Part shown: in pieces, positions 53,789-64,000 of the stretch | Layout: every line of letters begins with the position of its first letter | Position numbering within the stretch: position 1 is the first letter of the stretch | Assembly: GCF_000015665.1 (NCBI RefSeq) | Contig: NC_008817.1 | Span: 744,001 to 808,000 of the forward strand | Direction of reading: 5' to 3' | Origin: Prochlorococcus marinus str. MIT 9515 | GTDB taxonomy: Bacteria; Cyanobacteriota; Cyanobacteriia; PCC-6307; Cyanobiaceae | Length of the DNA stretch: 64,000 bases | Notes under the pieces: model-generated | What the model saw: the letters and a program-made list of their open reading frames with translations, nothing else | Databases searched by the model: none | Told to the model about the DNA's origin: nothing | Program-made: the position numbers and the translations under genes

Positions 53789-54286
53789 TTAAATATTTTT
53801 GTATTGGAAGAGCAAAATTCCAAGTAAAGCAAAAATTATAATGAGAGATAAAATTTGAATTAAATTTTTTAAAATTGGTTTTACTTCTAATGATGCTATT
53901 AATGATTCTTTCTCCTTTAAATTAATTGGTTTGATCCATATTTGTCCGTCATACCAACCTGATTCTTCATATTCTACTTTCTCAGAAGTTAATCTTTTGA
54001 ATATATGATTCCAGCCAAGATATAACCTAATAGAGAAGAGAAAAGGTATGGACAAACTACAAAAAAAGCTCAATAAAATGTATCTTATTGTGGCAGTTTG
54101 AAAATATACACTACCTGAAGAAATAATAACGAATAATAGAAAAGTACCTACCCAAAATAAAAGTAAAATAAATAAAAAAGTTTTTTTGGATTTTGGCAAT
54201 GAAAATATTCTAGATTTTGATAATTCAATAAATTCATTTGTTGGTTGTTGGTCTTTAGGAACAGGACAATTAGATTCGTTCATCAA
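53789..54286 (-). CDS. CGLD27 family membrane protein
   Basis: This 165-residue protein has the family start CPVPKDQQPTNEFIELSKSR, two membrane helices close together (about 35-57 and 65-85), WYDGQIWIKP, and a final C-terminal helix. CGLD27 (DUF1230) is conserved in green plants, diatoms and cyanobacteria and is linked to photosynthetic or iron-dependent functions. It is part of a minus-strand run with rsfS and the DUF3318-like gene. Confidence 0.88.
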   Translation of the reverse strand: MMNESNCPVPKDQQPTNEFIELSKSRIFSLPKSKKTFLFILLLFWVGTFLLFVIISSGSVYFQTATIRYILLSFFCSLSIPFLFSIRLYLGWNHIFKRLTSEKVEYEESGWYDGQIWIKPINLKEKESLIASLEVKPILKNLIQILSLIIIFALLGILLFQYKNI

Positions 54287-54292
54287 TATTAA

Positions 54293-54637
54293 TTAAGGAA
54301 ATTTCAAGTTATCTCCATTGCTCCAAAAAGATTCAAGGTCATAAAACTTTCTTATTTCAGGTTGAAAAATATTGATTATTAAATCACCATAATCAAGTAG
54401 AGCCCATTTTGCCTCATTAACTCCCTCTTTTCTAATTGGTTCGATATTTGCATTTTCTCTCAATTCCATCTCAACAGAGTTAGTAATCGATCTAACTTGA
54501 ACATCTGAAAGGCCTTCAGCAATAAGTATCCATTCACTAATGTACGAAACTTTATTAATGTTAATCAATCTTATCTCTTTGGCCTTTTTTTCATCACAAG
54601 CTTTTGCTGCCATTAAAACTAAAAATTTACTGTCCAT
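54293..54637 (-). CDS. rsfS: Ribosomal silencing factor RsfS
   Basis: RsfS (RsfA/Iojap) binds L14 of the large subunit and blocks subunit joining in starvation. The 114-residue protein has WILIAEGLSDVQVRSITNSV, then IRKEGVNEAKWALLDYGDLI and NIFQPEIRKFYDLESFW, the family signature. It overlaps the preceding gene by 11 bases. Confidence 0.93.
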   Translation of the reverse strand: MDSKFLVLMAAKACDEKKAKEIRLININKVSYISEWILIAEGLSDVQVRSITNSVEMELRENANIEPIRKEGVNEAKWALLDYGDLIINIFQPEIRKFYDLESFWSNGDNLKFP

Positions 54638-55265
54638 AAACGTTTTCGCTTGATACTGATTTGCTTGAACCTTCTTGTTGTGATAGTTCTGATCTTGCTT
54701 TTTCTGCGCTTTTTCTTAGTGCTTCTAATCTATCTTCAAAAAAACTTCTTTTTTTCTTCTTTCTGGTTTTTTCTATTAACTCTTTTAATGCTCCTCCAAG
54801 ACTTTTATATGCATTAGGTACACTATAACCAAACCTACATGCAAGGTCTATCGCTCTTTCATCTGCAAAAATAGCATCTTGTAGTTTTTTTTCTGAATTA
54901 TTTTTTATATAAAGCCTATATCCTGCAAAACCAGATAAACCTAAGGCAAGTAGTAAAAGTAATCCATCTTGTACCCATAGTTCGCCAATAGCTCCACCAA
55001 GTCCTATTGCTAAAGCTGCCATTTCCCAACCATCTCTAGGAATAGCATCGTTCTGAATCTTTCCTACTTCATGCCAAAATAATAAGTTTCTATGATCTAT
55101 TGCATAATTATCCCATTCTTCTAAATCTATTTGAATTTCAACCTCGTCGCGACCAATTTCCTCCAATGTAATTAAGGGCGGATCTATAGCGGCGGCAGCT
55201 TCGATAAAAACCCAACTTTCATTCTCAGGAGGCAACAAACTTTTTAGTCGCTGAAGTTCGCTCAT
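54627..55265 (-). CDS. DUF3318-like membrane protein
   Basis: I chose the ATG at 55265 (MSELQRLKSLLPPENESW) over the TTG at 55286. The product of about 212 residues has an acidic soluble N-terminal domain, two hydrophobic segments (about 85-115), and a basic C-terminal helix region. The N-terminal pattern fits DUF3318 of cyanobacteria. The function is unknown. It precedes rsfS and CGLD27 in one run. Confidence 0.78.
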   Translation of the reverse strand: MSELQRLKSLLPPENESWVFIEAAAAIDPPLITLEEIGRDEVEIQIDLEEWDNYAIDHRNLLFWHEVGKIQNDAIPRDGWEMAALAIGLGGAIGELWVQDGLLLLLALGLSGFAGYRLYIKNNSEKKLQDAIFADERAIDLACRFGYSVPNAYKSLGGALKELIEKTRKKKKRSFFEDRLEALRKSAEKARSELSQQEGSSKSVSSENVYGQ

Positions 55266-55374
55266 ATAAAATATTTTTATTACCAATACTATAGAAACAA
55301 ATGTTTCTTTTCAAGTAAGTTGATTAACATCTGATGATTTGTAAGTAGCATACGGTAAATGAAGTTATCAAATT

Positions 55375-58300
55375 ATGCCTCAAAGAGGTGATCTTAAACG
55401 AATTCTTATTCTTGGTTCAGGTCCAATTGTTATTGGACAAGCATGTGAATTTGATTATTCAGGTACTCAGGCATGTAAAGCTTTACGAAAAGCTGGCTAT
55501 GAAATTATTTTAATTAATTCTAATCCAGCATCCATAATGACCGATCCTGATATTGCAAACAAAACATATATTGAGCCTTTAACTCCTGAAATTGTTTCTC
55601 AAATAATTTTAAAAGAAAAACCTGATGCAATACTTCCAACTATGGGTGGTCAGACAGCCCTTAATCTAGCTGTAAAACTCTCTGAATCTAATTTCTTGAA
55701 GAATAATAATGTTGAATTAATAGGAGCAGATTTAAAAGCTATTAATAAGGCTGAAGATAGAAAACTATTTAAAGAATCGATGGAAAAAATTAATGTAAAT
55801 GTTTGTCCTTCTGGTATTGCTTCTGATTTAGTTGAAGCGATGAAAGTTTCTAAGCAAATAAATTCATATCCATTAATTATTAGGCCCGCTTTTACTTTAG
55901 GAGGAGTAGGAGGAGGTATAGCATATAACCTTGAAGAATTTAATGATCTTTGTAAATCTGGTTTAGATGAAAGTCCTAGTAATCAAATATTGATTGAAAA
56001 ATCTTTAATCGGTTGGAAGGAATTTGAATTAGAAGTTATGAGAGATACCTCTGATAACGTAGTGATAATTTGCAGTATTGAAAATTTGGACCCTATGGGA
56101 GTTCACACTGGCGATTCGATTACAGTAGCTCCTGCTCAAACATTAACTGATAAAGAATATCAGAGACTCAGAGATTTATCATTAAAAATTATTAGAGAAG
56201 TAGGTGTTGAAACAGGGGGGAGTAATATCCAATTTGCTGTAAATCCCAATAATGGTGATGTGATAGTTATTGAGATGAATCCGAGGGTAAGTAGATCTTC
56301 TGCATTAGCTAGTAAAGCTACAGGTTTTCCAATAGCTAAAATTGCAGCTTTATTATCGGTGGGATACACTCTGGATGAAATTATTAATGATATTACTAAA
56401 AAAACCCCTGCATGTTTTGAACCGTCGATTGATTATGTAGTAACCAAAGTTCCAAGATTTGCTTTTGAAAAATTTAAAGGTTCTTCAAATATTTTGAATA
56501 CGGCAATGAAGTCTGTTGGAGAAACAATGGCAATTGGTCGTTCATTTGAAGAATCATTTCAAAAAGCATTGAGATCTTTGGAAATTGGAATTTTTGGTTG
56601 GGAATGCGATTCTATTGAAGATTTCAATAATGAAAATGATTTAAAAAATAATTTAAGAAATCCCACTGCTGAAAGAATTTTAATAGTAAAAAAAGCAATG
56701 GAAGCTGGTAAGAGTGATAGTTATATCAACGAAATAACCAATATAGATTTATGGTTTCTTGAGAAGTTACGAAATATTTTTAATTTTCAGAACCAATTTT
56801 TGAAAGAGAAAAATCTTAATGAAATTGATAGAGATTTAATGTTAAGGGCTAAGCAAATTGGTTTTTCAGATCAACAGATTGCAAAATTAACTGACTCTGA
56901 TTTTTTTGAAGTAAGAAACTATCGAAAAAAATTAAATATCCTACCACTTTATAAAACAGTGGATACTTGTTCGGCTGAGTTTTCATCAGAAACTCCCTAT
57001 CATTACTCAACTTATGAAGAATCTTTTTCTGAGAGTAATTTACATTTTTCTGACAATGAATCATATTCAAATAAAGCCAATCCTGCAAAAAAAATCATGA
57101 TATTAGGAGGTGGACCTAATAGAATTGGTCAAGGGATTGAATTTGATTACTGTTGTTGCCATGCCTCATATCAATCTTCAAGTAATGGATATCAAACCAT
57201 TATGGTTAATAGCAATCCTGAAACTGTTTCAACTGATTATGATACTAGCGATATTTTATATTTTGAACCTGTTACTTTTGAAGATATTCTAAATATAATT
57301 GAGGCTGAAAATCCATATGGATTGATAGTCCAATTTGGAGGCCAAACTCCCTTGAAATTATCGTTACCTCTATCAAATTGGTTGAAATCCAAAGAGGGTC
57401 TAAAATGTAATTCAAAAATTCTTGGAACTTCCCCCCTCTCAATTGATATTGCCGAAGATAGAGAAGAGTTTACAAAAATCCTTAAAGACTTAAATATTAG
57501 ACAACCTCTCAATGGAATAGCGCGCACTCAAGAGGAAGCATTATCAGTTTCACAAAATATAGGCTTCCCTCTGGTGGTTAGGCCTTCTTATGTTTTGGGA
57601 GGAAGAGCTATGGAAATAGTTAAAGACAAAATTGAATTATCAAGGTATATATCTGAGGCTGTTAAAGTTTCCCCAGATCATCCAATCCTTTTGGATCAAT
57701 ATTTAAGTAATGCAATAGAGATTGATGTTGATGCATTGTGTGATGAAAATGGTTCTGTCGTAATAGCAGGACTTATGGAACATGTAGAACCTGCTGGGAT
57801 CCATTCCGGTGATTCAGCCTGTTGCCTACCTTCTATTTCATTATCACAACTTACATTAGAAACTGTAAAAGAATGGACAAAATTAATTGCAAATAGATTA
57901 AACGTTGTTGGCTTAATTAATTTACAATTTGCAGTTACAAATATAAATCATCAAGAAAATGAACTATATATTCTTGAGGCTAATCCACGAGCATCTAGAA
58001 CAATTCCTTTTGTTTCTAAAGCTATTGGTAAGCCTGTTGCGAAATTAGCAACTCAATTAATGCAAGGAAGTTCTTTAAAGGATATAAATTATACTGAAGA
58101 GATAATTCCAAAATATCAAGCTGTAAAAGAAGCTGTTTTACCTTTTAAAAGGTTTCCTGGCTCGGATACTTTGCTTGGCCCTGAGATGCGTTCTACTGGC
58201 GAAGTTATGGGCTTGGCTGAGGACTTCGGTTTAGCTTATGCAAAATCAGAATTAGCATCAGGGAATGGAGTCCCTTCTGAGGGAGTTGCTTTTTTATCTA

Positions 58301-58677
58301 CAAATGATTTAGATAAAGATAAATTAGAGGAGATCGCCAGAGAACTAATAGTTTTAGGTTTTAAATTAATTGCAACAAAAGGTACTGCAAGCTATTTATT
58401 AAATTTAGGTATTGAGGTAGATGAGGTTTTGAAAGTTCATGAAGGAAGGCCCAATATTGAAGATTTAATTCGTTCTGGTCTTATCCAATTAGTTATAAAC
58501 ACGCCTATTGGTTCTCAAGCATTTCATGATGATGCTTATCTCAGGCGTGCAGCCTTAGAATATAATATTCCAACATTTACAACTATTCCAGGGGCAAAAG
58601 CAGCTTTACAAGCAATTAAATCTTTGCGTATAAATAAAATTGATACACTATCACTTCAAGAAATTCATAAAGATTAG
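55375..58677 (+). CDS. carB: Carbamoyl-phosphate synthase large subunit
   Basis: CarB makes carbamoyl phosphate from bicarbonate, ammonia and two ATP, for arginine and pyrimidine synthesis. The 1100-residue protein has two ATP-grasp halves: [17 protein letters not shown] with [17 protein letters not shown], and [17 protein letters not shown] with [16 protein letters not shown]. The C-terminal MGS-like allosteric domain (about 960-1080) follows, with [11 protein letters not shown]. The length is normal. The small subunit gene carA is not in the window. Confidence 0.97.
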   Translation: MPQRGDLKRILILGSGPIVIGQACEFDYSGTQACKALRKAGYEIILINSNPASIMTDPDIANKTYIEPLTPEIVSQIILKEKPDAILPTMGGQTALNLAVKLSESNFLKNNNVELIGADLKAINKAEDRKLFKESMEKINVNVCPSGIASDLVEAMKVSKQINSYPLIIRPAFTLGGVGGGIAYNLEEFNDLCKSGLDESPSNQILIEKSLIGWKEFELEVMRDTSDNVVIICSIENLDPMGVHTGDSITVAPAQTLTDKEYQRLRDLSLKIIREVGVETGGSNIQFAVNPNNGDVIVIEMNPRVSRSSALASKATGFPIAKIAALLSVGYTLDEIINDITKKTPACFEPSIDYVVTKVPRFAFEKFKGSSNILNTAMKSVGETMAIGRSFEESFQKALRSLEIGIFGWECDSIEDFNNENDLKNNLRNPTAERILIVKKAMEAGKSDSYINEITNIDLWFLEKLRNIFNFQNQFLKEKNLNEIDRDLMLRAKQIGFSDQQIAKLTDSDFFEVRNYRKKLNILPLYKTVDTCSAEFSSETPYHYSTYEESFSESNLHFSDNESYSNKANPAKKIMILGGGPNRIGQGIEFDYCCCHASYQSSSNGYQTIMVNSNPETVSTDYDTSDILYFEPVTFEDILNIIEAENPYGLIVQFGGQTPLKLSLPLSNWLKSKEGLKCNSKILGTSPLSIDIAEDREEFTKILKDLNIRQPLNGIARTQEEALSVSQNIGFPLVVRPSYVLGGRAMEIVKDKIELSRYISEAVKVSPDHPILLDQYLSNAIEIDVDALCDENGSVVIAGLMEHVEPAGIHSGDSACCLPSISLSQLTLETVKEWTKLIANRLNVVGLINLQFAVTNINHQENELYILEANPRASRTIPFVSKAIGKPVAKLATQLMQGSSLKDINYTEEIIPKYQAVKEAVLPFKRFPGSDTLLGPEMRSTGEVMGLAEDFGLAYAKSELASGNGVPSEGVAFLSTNDLDKDKLEEIARELIVLGFKLIATKGTASYLLNLGIEVDEVLKVHEGRPNIEDLIRSGLIQLVINTPIGSQAFHDDAYLRRAALEYNIPTFTTIPGAKAALQAIKSLRINKIDTLSLQEIHKD

Positions 58678-58895
58678 AAACTATTAATATTTCTAAGTTT
58701 TTCTCTTAATTGATTAGCTAGAGAGTTTCTACCAATGGATAATAATTTAAGGGTGTCGTCATACATTTTTAATTGAGTTTCAGCAATTTGTAATCCTCTA
58801 ATTAATTCTTTTGTATCGTCAGGTAACTCATTTACATTATATTTTTTGCCCTCAAATGTTAATACTGGATTATTATCAATGTTTCTTTCAGTCAT
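58674..58895 (-). CDS. Small conserved protein (DUF6447-like)
   Basis: This 73-residue protein reads [20 protein letters not shown], then [20 protein letters not shown] and [18 protein letters not shown] short beta-hairpin followed by a coiled-coil helix is likely. This pattern is common next to phage-like and cyanobacterial genes and has been called DUF6447. The function is unknown. The 3' end overlaps carB by 4 bases. Confidence 0.7.
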   Translation of the reverse strand: MTERNIDNNPVLTFEGKKYNVNELPDDTKELIRGLQIAETQLKMYDDTLKLLSIGRNSLANQLREKLRNINSF

Positions 58896-58924
58896 AATTT
58901 TTGATTTTAATAAATTAAATATAG

Positions 58925-60631
58925 TCAGGATATCTTAATCAACTGTTTTTCACATAATTCTTTATAAATGCCATCCTTATTTAAAAGATCAATATGTTTC
59001 CCACTATCGATAATTTTACCTTTATCAAAAACCACTATTTTATCTGCTCCCTGAGTCGTAGATAATCTGTGAGCAATAATAATCACAGTTCTATTATTCA
59101 TAGCTTGATTTAACCCTTTTTGAACTTCTGCTTCTGATTCTGCATCTAGGGCACTAGTAGCCTCATCCAATAAAAGTATAGATGGATTTCCTAATATTGC
59201 CCTAGCAATCGCAATTCTTTGAATCTGGCCTCCTGACAAGTTTGTACTTCTTTCGCTTATTTTAGTTTCATATTTACTTGGAAGTTTTTGAATAAATTTA
59301 TGTGCATTTGCAATCTTGGCTGACTTGATTACATCTTCTTCACTGAAATCTCTCCCCATTTTTATTACTTCCATAATTCGTCCGGAGAATAAAAAAGGTT
59401 GTTGTTGAACTAAAGCTATATGAGTCCTTAAATCAATAGAGCTTATAGATTTTATTTCTTTATCATCTATTAAAATCTTGCCTTTACTAGGAGTGATGAA
59501 TTTTAGGATTAAATTCATCATTGTACTTTTACCAGCTCCTGAAGATCCAACGAATGCAATTACCTGTCCTTTTGAGATTTCCAAAGTTATATCTTTTAAA
59601 ACTTGATTGTTCTTTTTATATTCAAAACAAACTTTTTTGAATTCAATTTTTCCTTCTATTTTTGATATATTTTTTAAAAATTTATCATCCTGTTCTAGCG
59701 GTTCCAAATTTATCTTTCTTAATCTTTTTAAAGAAGCCTCCGCTTGCTTGTATTCATTAAAGTTAGTGCTAATATGGCTGATTGGGTCTATAAGCATTAG
59801 AATTGCTGCAAAAAAACTGCTGAATTCTTCGCTAGTTAATAGACCTTGGTTAATTCTTAATGCTCCTATACCTAAAATTGCCAATATTCCAAAAGCTTCA
59901 ATAAAACCTACAATTGGATGTTGGAACGCTAGTAACTTAAGTGTTTTATATTTTGCTTTTTTATTATTTCTCAATCTTTTATTAAATCTTCCCTTAATCC
60001 AATTTTCTGCTGCAAATGCTCTTATCGTTGAAATCCCATTTATAGACTCTCCTATTAAACCGGCTAAATCGCTTGTTGATTCTTGACTTTTCTCGGCAGC
60101 TATTAAAACTCTTTTCCCAAAGCTATTTACAGAAATAACAATTATCGGTGCAATAATTAAAGTAGATAATGATAATGACCAATCTAAATAAAACATATAA
60201 ATAGTTACGGCTAGTAATTGCAGAACACATGGCAATGTATCTTGAAAAGATTTATAAATCACTTCACTGACTCTGTCAGCATCTTCTGTAAGCCTGTATG
60301 TAATATCACCAGCAGAGATATTATTAATAAAGTTCATTTTAATTTTTTGAATATTACTAAATAATTTTTGTCTCATTACTTCACTTATTTCCAGTGAAGG
60401 CTCAGCAATATATACATCTTGACCAAATTGGGCTATTTTTTGAATCAAGAAAATAACAAGAGTACTGAGTATTATATTCGAAACACTTTTAAGATCCCCT
60501 GCGCCTATTGCGGGTATTAATTTTCCTGCTACAAAAGCTAATATTGGCCAACATACTACATAAACAATCATGCATACAAACCCTTTAAGAAATCTATTAA
60601 TATAGGGAGTGATTGGTGGAATTAATCGCAA
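58925..60631 (-). CDS. MsbA-like ABC exporter (half-transporter)
   Basis: This 568-residue fused permease-ATPase has six helices in the first 310 residues and an ATPase with GSSGAGKSTMMN (Walker A), LSGGQIQRIAIARAI (signature) and LLLDEATSALDAES (Walker B), then the switch His in IIAHRLSTTQGA. The family exports lipids, lipopolysaccharide or drugs. The start codon is TTG. It is divergent from the S4-domain gene, whose longer frame would overlap it. Confidence 0.9.
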   Translation of the reverse strand: MRLIPPITPYINRFLKGFVCMIVYVVCWPILAFVAGKLIPAIGAGDLKSVSNIILSTLVIFLIQKIAQFGQDVYIAEPSLEISEVMRQKLFSNIQKIKMNFINNISAGDITYRLTEDADRVSEVIYKSFQDTLPCVLQLLAVTIYMFYLDWSLSLSTLIIAPIIVISVNSFGKRVLIAAEKSQESTSDLAGLIGESINGISTIRAFAAENWIKGRFNKRLRNNKKAKYKTLKLLAFQHPIVGFIEAFGILAILGIGALRINQGLLTSEEFSSFFAAILMLIDPISHISTNFNEYKQAEASLKRLRKINLEPLEQDDKFLKNISKIEGKIEFKKVCFEYKKNNQVLKDITLEISKGQVIAFVGSSGAGKSTMMNLILKFITPSKGKILIDDKEIKSISSIDLRTHIALVQQQPFLFSGRIMEVIKMGRDFSEEDVIKSAKIANAHKFIQKLPSKYETKISERSTNLSGGQIQRIAIARAILGNPSILLLDEATSALDAESEAEVQKGLNQAMNNRTVIIIAHRLSTTQGADKIVVFDKGKIIDSGKHIDLLNKDGIYKELCEKQLIKIS

Positions 60632-60687
60632 AATATTCTGTTAATGTATTTCTTTTACTTTATCAACAGCTGAGGTTTTATAAAACA

Positions 60688-60864
60688 ATGAAATTAGATC
60701 AATTTTTAAAATGGCATAACTTTGTTTCTTCTGGGGGCGAAGCAAAAATCTTTATAAAATCTGGTCAGGTTAAAGTTAATGGAGAAATAGAAACAAAACG
60801 AGGAAGAAAATTAGTCAAAGGAGATAAAGTTATGTTTCTAAAAAATGAATTAATTTTTGAATAA
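60688..60864 (+). CDS. S4 RNA-binding domain protein
   Basis: The ATG at 60688 gives 58 residues (MKLDQFLKWHNFVSSGGEAK). The upstream in-frame extension overlaps the ABC exporter and is not used. The S4 fold is seen as GGEAKIFIKSGQVKVNGEIE, then TKRGRKLVKGDKVMF. It resembles the small YbcJ/RlbA-type S4 proteins that bind RNA or ribosomes. Confidence 0.85.
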   Translation: MKLDQFLKWHNFVSSGGEAKIFIKSGQVKVNGEIETKRGRKLVKGDKVMFLKNELIFE

Positions 60865-60916
60865 TTAGCCTATTAGCTGCAAGTTATATTAGTATTATTT
60901 TCTTGGACAATATATT

Positions 60917-61642
60917 TTGAGAAAATCTGTAATCGCCGGTAATTGGAAGATGCACATGACTTGTGCTGAAACAAAAAATTATTTGGAGGAATTTATTCCT
61001 CTTATAAAAGACCTTCCTAATGATAGGAAGATTGTTATTGCCCCTCCATTTACAGCAATTTCAACTTTTTCGAGTTACTCTAACTTTGATTATTTAGATA
61101 TTGCAAGCCAAAACATTCACTGGGAAGATCAAGGTGCTTTCACAGCAGAAATTTCTCCAAAAATGCTTATTGAACACAATGTTAAATATGCAATTGTTGG
61201 ACATAGTGAACCTAGGAAATATTTCAGTGAAAGTGATGAACAAATTAATAAGAGAGCAGTATTTGCTCAATCAAGTGGTCTCACTCCAATAGTCTGTGTT
61301 GGTGAAACTCTTGAACAAAGAGAAAGAGGAGAAGCTAATAGAGTCATCACAAGACAAGTTGAACAAGGATTGGAGAATACTGATCCATCTAATCTCATAA
61401 TTGCTTATGAACCTATATGGGCGATTGGTACCGGTAAAACTTGTGAAGCAAGTGATGCCAATAAAATATGTGCTTTGATAAGGGAGTTAATAGGTTTTGA
61501 TGATGTAATTATTCAATATGGAGGTTCTGTTAAGCCTAATAATATTGACGAGATTATGTCGATGAGCGATATTAATGGAGTATTGGTAGGGGGCTCTTCT
61601 CTAGATCCAATTAGTTTTTCAAGAATTGCAAATTACGAATAA
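60917..61642 (+). CDS. tpiA: Triosephosphate isomerase
   Basis: TpiA interconverts dihydroxyacetone phosphate and glyceraldehyde 3-phosphate in the Calvin cycle and glycolysis. The active-site residues are Asn9 and Lys11 (GNWKMH), His96 (IVGHSEPRK) and Glu165 ([13 protein letters not shown]), with phosphate-binding YGGSVKPNN and VGGSSLDP. The 241-residue length is normal. The start is TTG. The 3' end overlaps folP by 17 bases. Confidence 0.97.
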   Translation: MRKSVIAGNWKMHMTCAETKNYLEEFIPLIKDLPNDRKIVIAPPFTAISTFSSYSNFDYLDIASQNIHWEDQGAFTAEISPKMLIEHNVKYAIVGHSEPRKYFSESDEQINKRAVFAQSSGLTPIVCVGETLEQRERGEANRVITRQVEQGLENTDPSNLIIAYEPIWAIGTGKTCEASDANKICALIRELIGFDDVIIQYGGSVKPNNIDEIMSMSDINGVLVGGSSLDPISFSRIANYE

Positions 61643-62468
61643 TAATTATCCTTGGCCTGATTATTGGGGACGAAAAACTTCAATAATGGGGATTATAAAT
61701 TTAACTCCCGATTCATTTAGTGATGGAGGTGAATTTTGCTCAACTGAAAAAGTTTTAGAACAAGTAAATAATTTTGTATCTAATGGAGTAGATGTTATAG
61801 ATCTTGGTGCTCAAAGTACCAGACCTGGTGCTTTAGAAATTGGAGCAAAAAAAGAATCAAAAATTTTAATACCTTATTTAAAAAAAATTAGAAGCCAATT
61901 TCCCAGTATTCTCATATCTATTGATACATTTAATTCTGAAGTTGCTCATGACGCTCTCCTAAATGGAGCTGACTGGATTAACGATGTCACTGGAGGTAGG
62001 AGAGATGAGGAGATATTAGATGTTGTTTCAGAATTTAATTGCCCTTTTGTAATTACTCATAGTAGAGGAAATAGCCAAAACATGAATAATTTGACAAATT
62101 ATGATGATTTAATAAGGAATATAATAGATTCTCTTGAAAATTTGAGCAATATAGCAACAAGTAAAAATGTTCCTAAAGATAAAATAATTTGGGATCCTGG
62201 TATGGGATTTTCAAAAGATACTAATCAAAACTTAGAAATTTTAAGAAATATTGATGCCTTCAAAAATTATGGGTTCCCTCTTTTGATTGGTGCTTCTAGA
62301 AAAAGATTTATTGGAGATATACTTGAGGAAGATAATCCAAAGGAAAGAGACATAGGAACTCTTGCTATTAGTTGTTTTTGTTCTCAAAAAAACTTACATC
62401 TTGTAAGGGTTCATAATGTAAAAATAAATTATCAAGTTTTAAAAGTCTCAGATCAAATTTTTAGGTAA
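61626..62468 (+). CDS. folP: Dihydropteroate synthase
   Basis: FolP joins p-aminobenzoate to dihydropterin pyrophosphate in folate synthesis. The 280-residue protein has [52 protein letters not shown] and [11 protein letters not shown], covering the pterin- and pABA-binding loops. It starts with TTG inside the tpiA 3' end, so the two are probably coupled. The 3' end is convergent with chlH. Confidence 0.95.
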   Translation: MQITNNNYPWPDYWGRKTSIMGIINLTPDSFSDGGEFCSTEKVLEQVNNFVSNGVDVIDLGAQSTRPGALEIGAKKESKILIPYLKKIRSQFPSILISIDTFNSEVAHDALLNGADWINDVTGGRRDEEILDVVSEFNCPFVITHSRGNSQNMNNLTNYDDLIRNIIDSLENLSNIATSKNVPKDKIIWDPGMGFSKDTNQNLEILRNIDAFKNYGFPLLIGASRKRFIGDILEEDNPKERDIGTLAISCFCSQKNLHLVRVHNVKINYQVLKVSDQIFR

Positions 62469-62481
62469 AAAATATTAAAAT

Positions 62482-63999
62482 TTATTCTTTAACTCCTTCA
62501 ATTTTATCTTCTACCTCTTGATAAAGTTCTTTTAATTGTTCAATATTTTCATCTGATGTTTCCCAATAACCTCGCCCATTAACTTCTAATAATGTACCTA
62601 CAATTCTTCTGAAACTATTAGGATTTAAATCCATAAGCCTCTTCCTCATTTCTTCATCATTGATGAATGTTTCATTAGTTTCTTCGTAAACGAAGTTATC
62701 TACCTGGCCGCTTGTTGCACTCCATCCAAGTGTGTAGTTTAGTCTATTAGAAAGTTCTCTAACCCCTTCATATCCTGATTTAAGCATCCCCTCATACCAT
62801 TTTGGATTTAAAAGTTTTGTTCTTGAATCAAGTCTAATAGTCTCGCCTAGTGTCCTAACTTGAGCATTAGAAGTAGTTGTATCAGCAATGTAGCTACTAG
62901 GTTCTTTTCCATCCTCTCTTAATGTTTTTATTAATTTAGTTGGGTCAGAATCAAAATAGTGACTTACATCAGTTAGAGATATTTCAGAAGAGTCGAGGTT
63001 TTGAAATGTTACATCAGCCGTTTTCATGACAGACTCAAACACATCCCTTTTTTGGTTCATTTCTCCTGGATTATCAGCATTAAAAGCATATGTTTTTCTT
63101 GATAAATACATTTCTTGCAATTCATTTTCTTCTTCCCAGGTCGAATTTTCAACAGCTAAATTGACATTTGAACTATAACTGCCACTTGCATTAGAAAATA
63201 CTCTTGCTGAAGCTTCCCTTATAGATGTCCCCTCTTTTTCTGCTTGTTCTAAGGAATGTTTTCTTACAAAATTAGATTCTAATGGTTCTTCCGCTTCTGC
63301 AGCTAATTTTACAGCCTGATCAATAAGTGCCATTTGGTTAATAAACAGGTCTCTAAAGACGCCTGAACAATTCACAACAACATCTATTCTTGGTCTCCCA
63401 AGCTCCTCTAAAGAAATAAGTTCTAATTTATTTATTCTTCCAACAGAATCAGGTTTTGGTTTAACTCCAATAAACCATAAAATTTGTGCAAGAGATTCAC
63501 CATAAGTTTTGATATTATCCGTTCCCCATAAAACACAAGCGATTGTCTCCGGCCAAGTTCCTTGCTCTTCTTTTTGTCTATCAATAAGTTTATCTACAAC
63601 AGATTTAGCTGCCGCTACAGCAGCTGTGGTAGGAATTGATTGTGGATCAAGTGCATGGATATTTTTTCCACTTGGTAATACACTTGGGTTCCTAATAGGA
63701 TCTCCTCCGGGTCCAGGTAATACATAATTTCCATCTAATGCTTTGATGAGGCTATCCATTTCCTTATCAGCACAAACCTGCTCCAAGCAGAATAATAAAT
63801 AGTCAAATAATTTGTTTAATTCTTTTTGATTTACGTCATTAAATCCATTCAATCTACAGATCCTCAGCCAAGGAGTCGGAAAATTTAATCCAAAGATTTT
63901 CAAGAAGTCTAATAATTTGGAAAATAGAGATTTCTCCAAATAAACCCTTCCATCAACTATTTTTAAAGAGTTGACCATTGCAAATATTGATTCTCTGGC
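62482..63999 (-). CDS. chlH: Magnesium chelatase subunit H, C-terminal half (partial)
   Basis: The frame runs off the right edge: about 505 codons of a gene normally near 1330 codons are present. ChlH binds protoporphyrin IX and is the catalytic subunit that inserts magnesium in chlorophyll synthesis. Segments include [58 protein letters not shown] and [16 protein letters not shown]. The ATG at 63978 is internal, not the start. It is convergent with folP, 13 bases apart. Confidence 0.95.
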   Translation of the reverse strand, partial: ARESIFAMVNSLKIVDGRVYLEKSLFSKLLDFLKIFGLNFPTPWLRICRLNGFNDVNQKELNKLFDYLLFCLEQVCADKEMDSLIKALDGNYVLPGPGGDPIRNPSVLPSGKNIHALDPQSIPTTAAVAAAKSVVDKLIDRQKEEQGTWPETIACVLWGTDNIKTYGESLAQILWFIGVKPKPDSVGRINKLELISLEELGRPRIDVVVNCSGVFRDLFINQMALIDQAVKLAAEAEEPLESNFVRKHSLEQAEKEGTSIREASARVFSNASGSYSSNVNLAVENSTWEEENELQEMYLSRKTYAFNADNPGEMNQKRDVFESVMKTADVTFQNLDSSEISLTDVSHYFDSDPTKLIKTLREDGKEPSSYIADTTTSNAQVRTLGETIRLDSRTKLLNPKWYEGMLKSGYEGVRELSNRLNYTLGWSATSGQVDNFVYEETNETFINDEEMRKRLMDLNPNSFRRIVGTLLEVNGRGYWETSDENIEQLKELYQEVEDKIEGVKE

Positions 64000-64000
64000 A

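Noticed and set aside
59607-60086. 159-codon plus-strand frame
   Set aside because: It is antisense to the membrane part of the MsbA-like exporter; the hydrophobic composition mirrors that gene.

Overview
The window is a low-GC (roughly 30 %), gene-dense stretch of a marine picocyanobacterial chromosome. It is almost certainly Prochlorococcus of a high-light-adapted type. The evidence is the combination of chlP, chlH, pcyA, petN, Psb29/Thf1, FtsH, SipA, CGLD27 and a dense cluster of high-light-inducible (hli) genes, with very short intergenic gaps, many TTG starts and strong A/T codon bias. No rRNA, CRISPR array, integrase or transposase was seen. One tRNA, initiator Met, is present.

Layout. 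(1) 1-21.5 kb is conserved core: the end of chlP, glyS, ferredoxin-sulfite reductase, a frameshifted VanX-like dipeptidase, recG, tsf-rpsB, a family 2 glycosyltransferase, a DevBCA-type exporter joined to pcyA, two M16 peptidase-like proteins, sipA, ftsH, clpP, psb29/thf1 and petN. (2) 21.5-27.9 kb is accessory: small, mostly unassigned proteins (single-TM proteins, a lipoprotein, short helical paralogues), a DUF2130-type protein and a free-standing IF-2 N-terminal-like domain. (3) 27.9-33.7 kb is a compact four-gene DNA-repair operon: MBL exonuclease, ATP-dependent DNA ligase, Lhr-like helicase and metallophosphoesterase. (4) 34.9-38.8 kb holds pstCAB and a TrkA-N potassium channel. (5) 38.9-52.6 kb is a second accessory region: many tiny membrane or helical proteins, a class I glutamine amidotransferase, a short-chain dehydrogenase, an hli cluster on both strands, long gene-poor A/T-rich gaps and several decayed genes. 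(6) 52.7-64 kb is core again: tRNA-fMet, an asparaginase II family protein, CGLD27, rsfS, a DUF3318-like protein, carB, an MsbA-like ABC exporter, an S4-domain protein, tpiA, folP and the 3' half of chlH.

How the parts fit. Pigment and photosystem genes (chlP, chlH, pcyA, petN, psb29, ftsH) mark the core. SipA is known elsewhere as a partner of the NblS sensor, whose regulator RpaB binds HLR1 elements. An HLR1-like element and a shared 10-mer lie upstream of the two hli transcription units, so light-stress control is a reasonable inference. The repair operon and the pst operon suggest selection by DNA damage and phosphate limitation.

Three genes look recently damaged: VanX at 4.3-5.0 kb, a small protein at 52.2-52.6 kb, and a decayed copy at 41.3-41.6 kb of the intact gene at 50.7-51.0 kb. 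A fourth decayed reading frame lies at 50.2-50.5 kb. Many proteins under about 60 residues were found by reading both strands directly. Their coordinates come from manual translation, and confidence is lower where no operon context, membrane segment or paralogue supports them.
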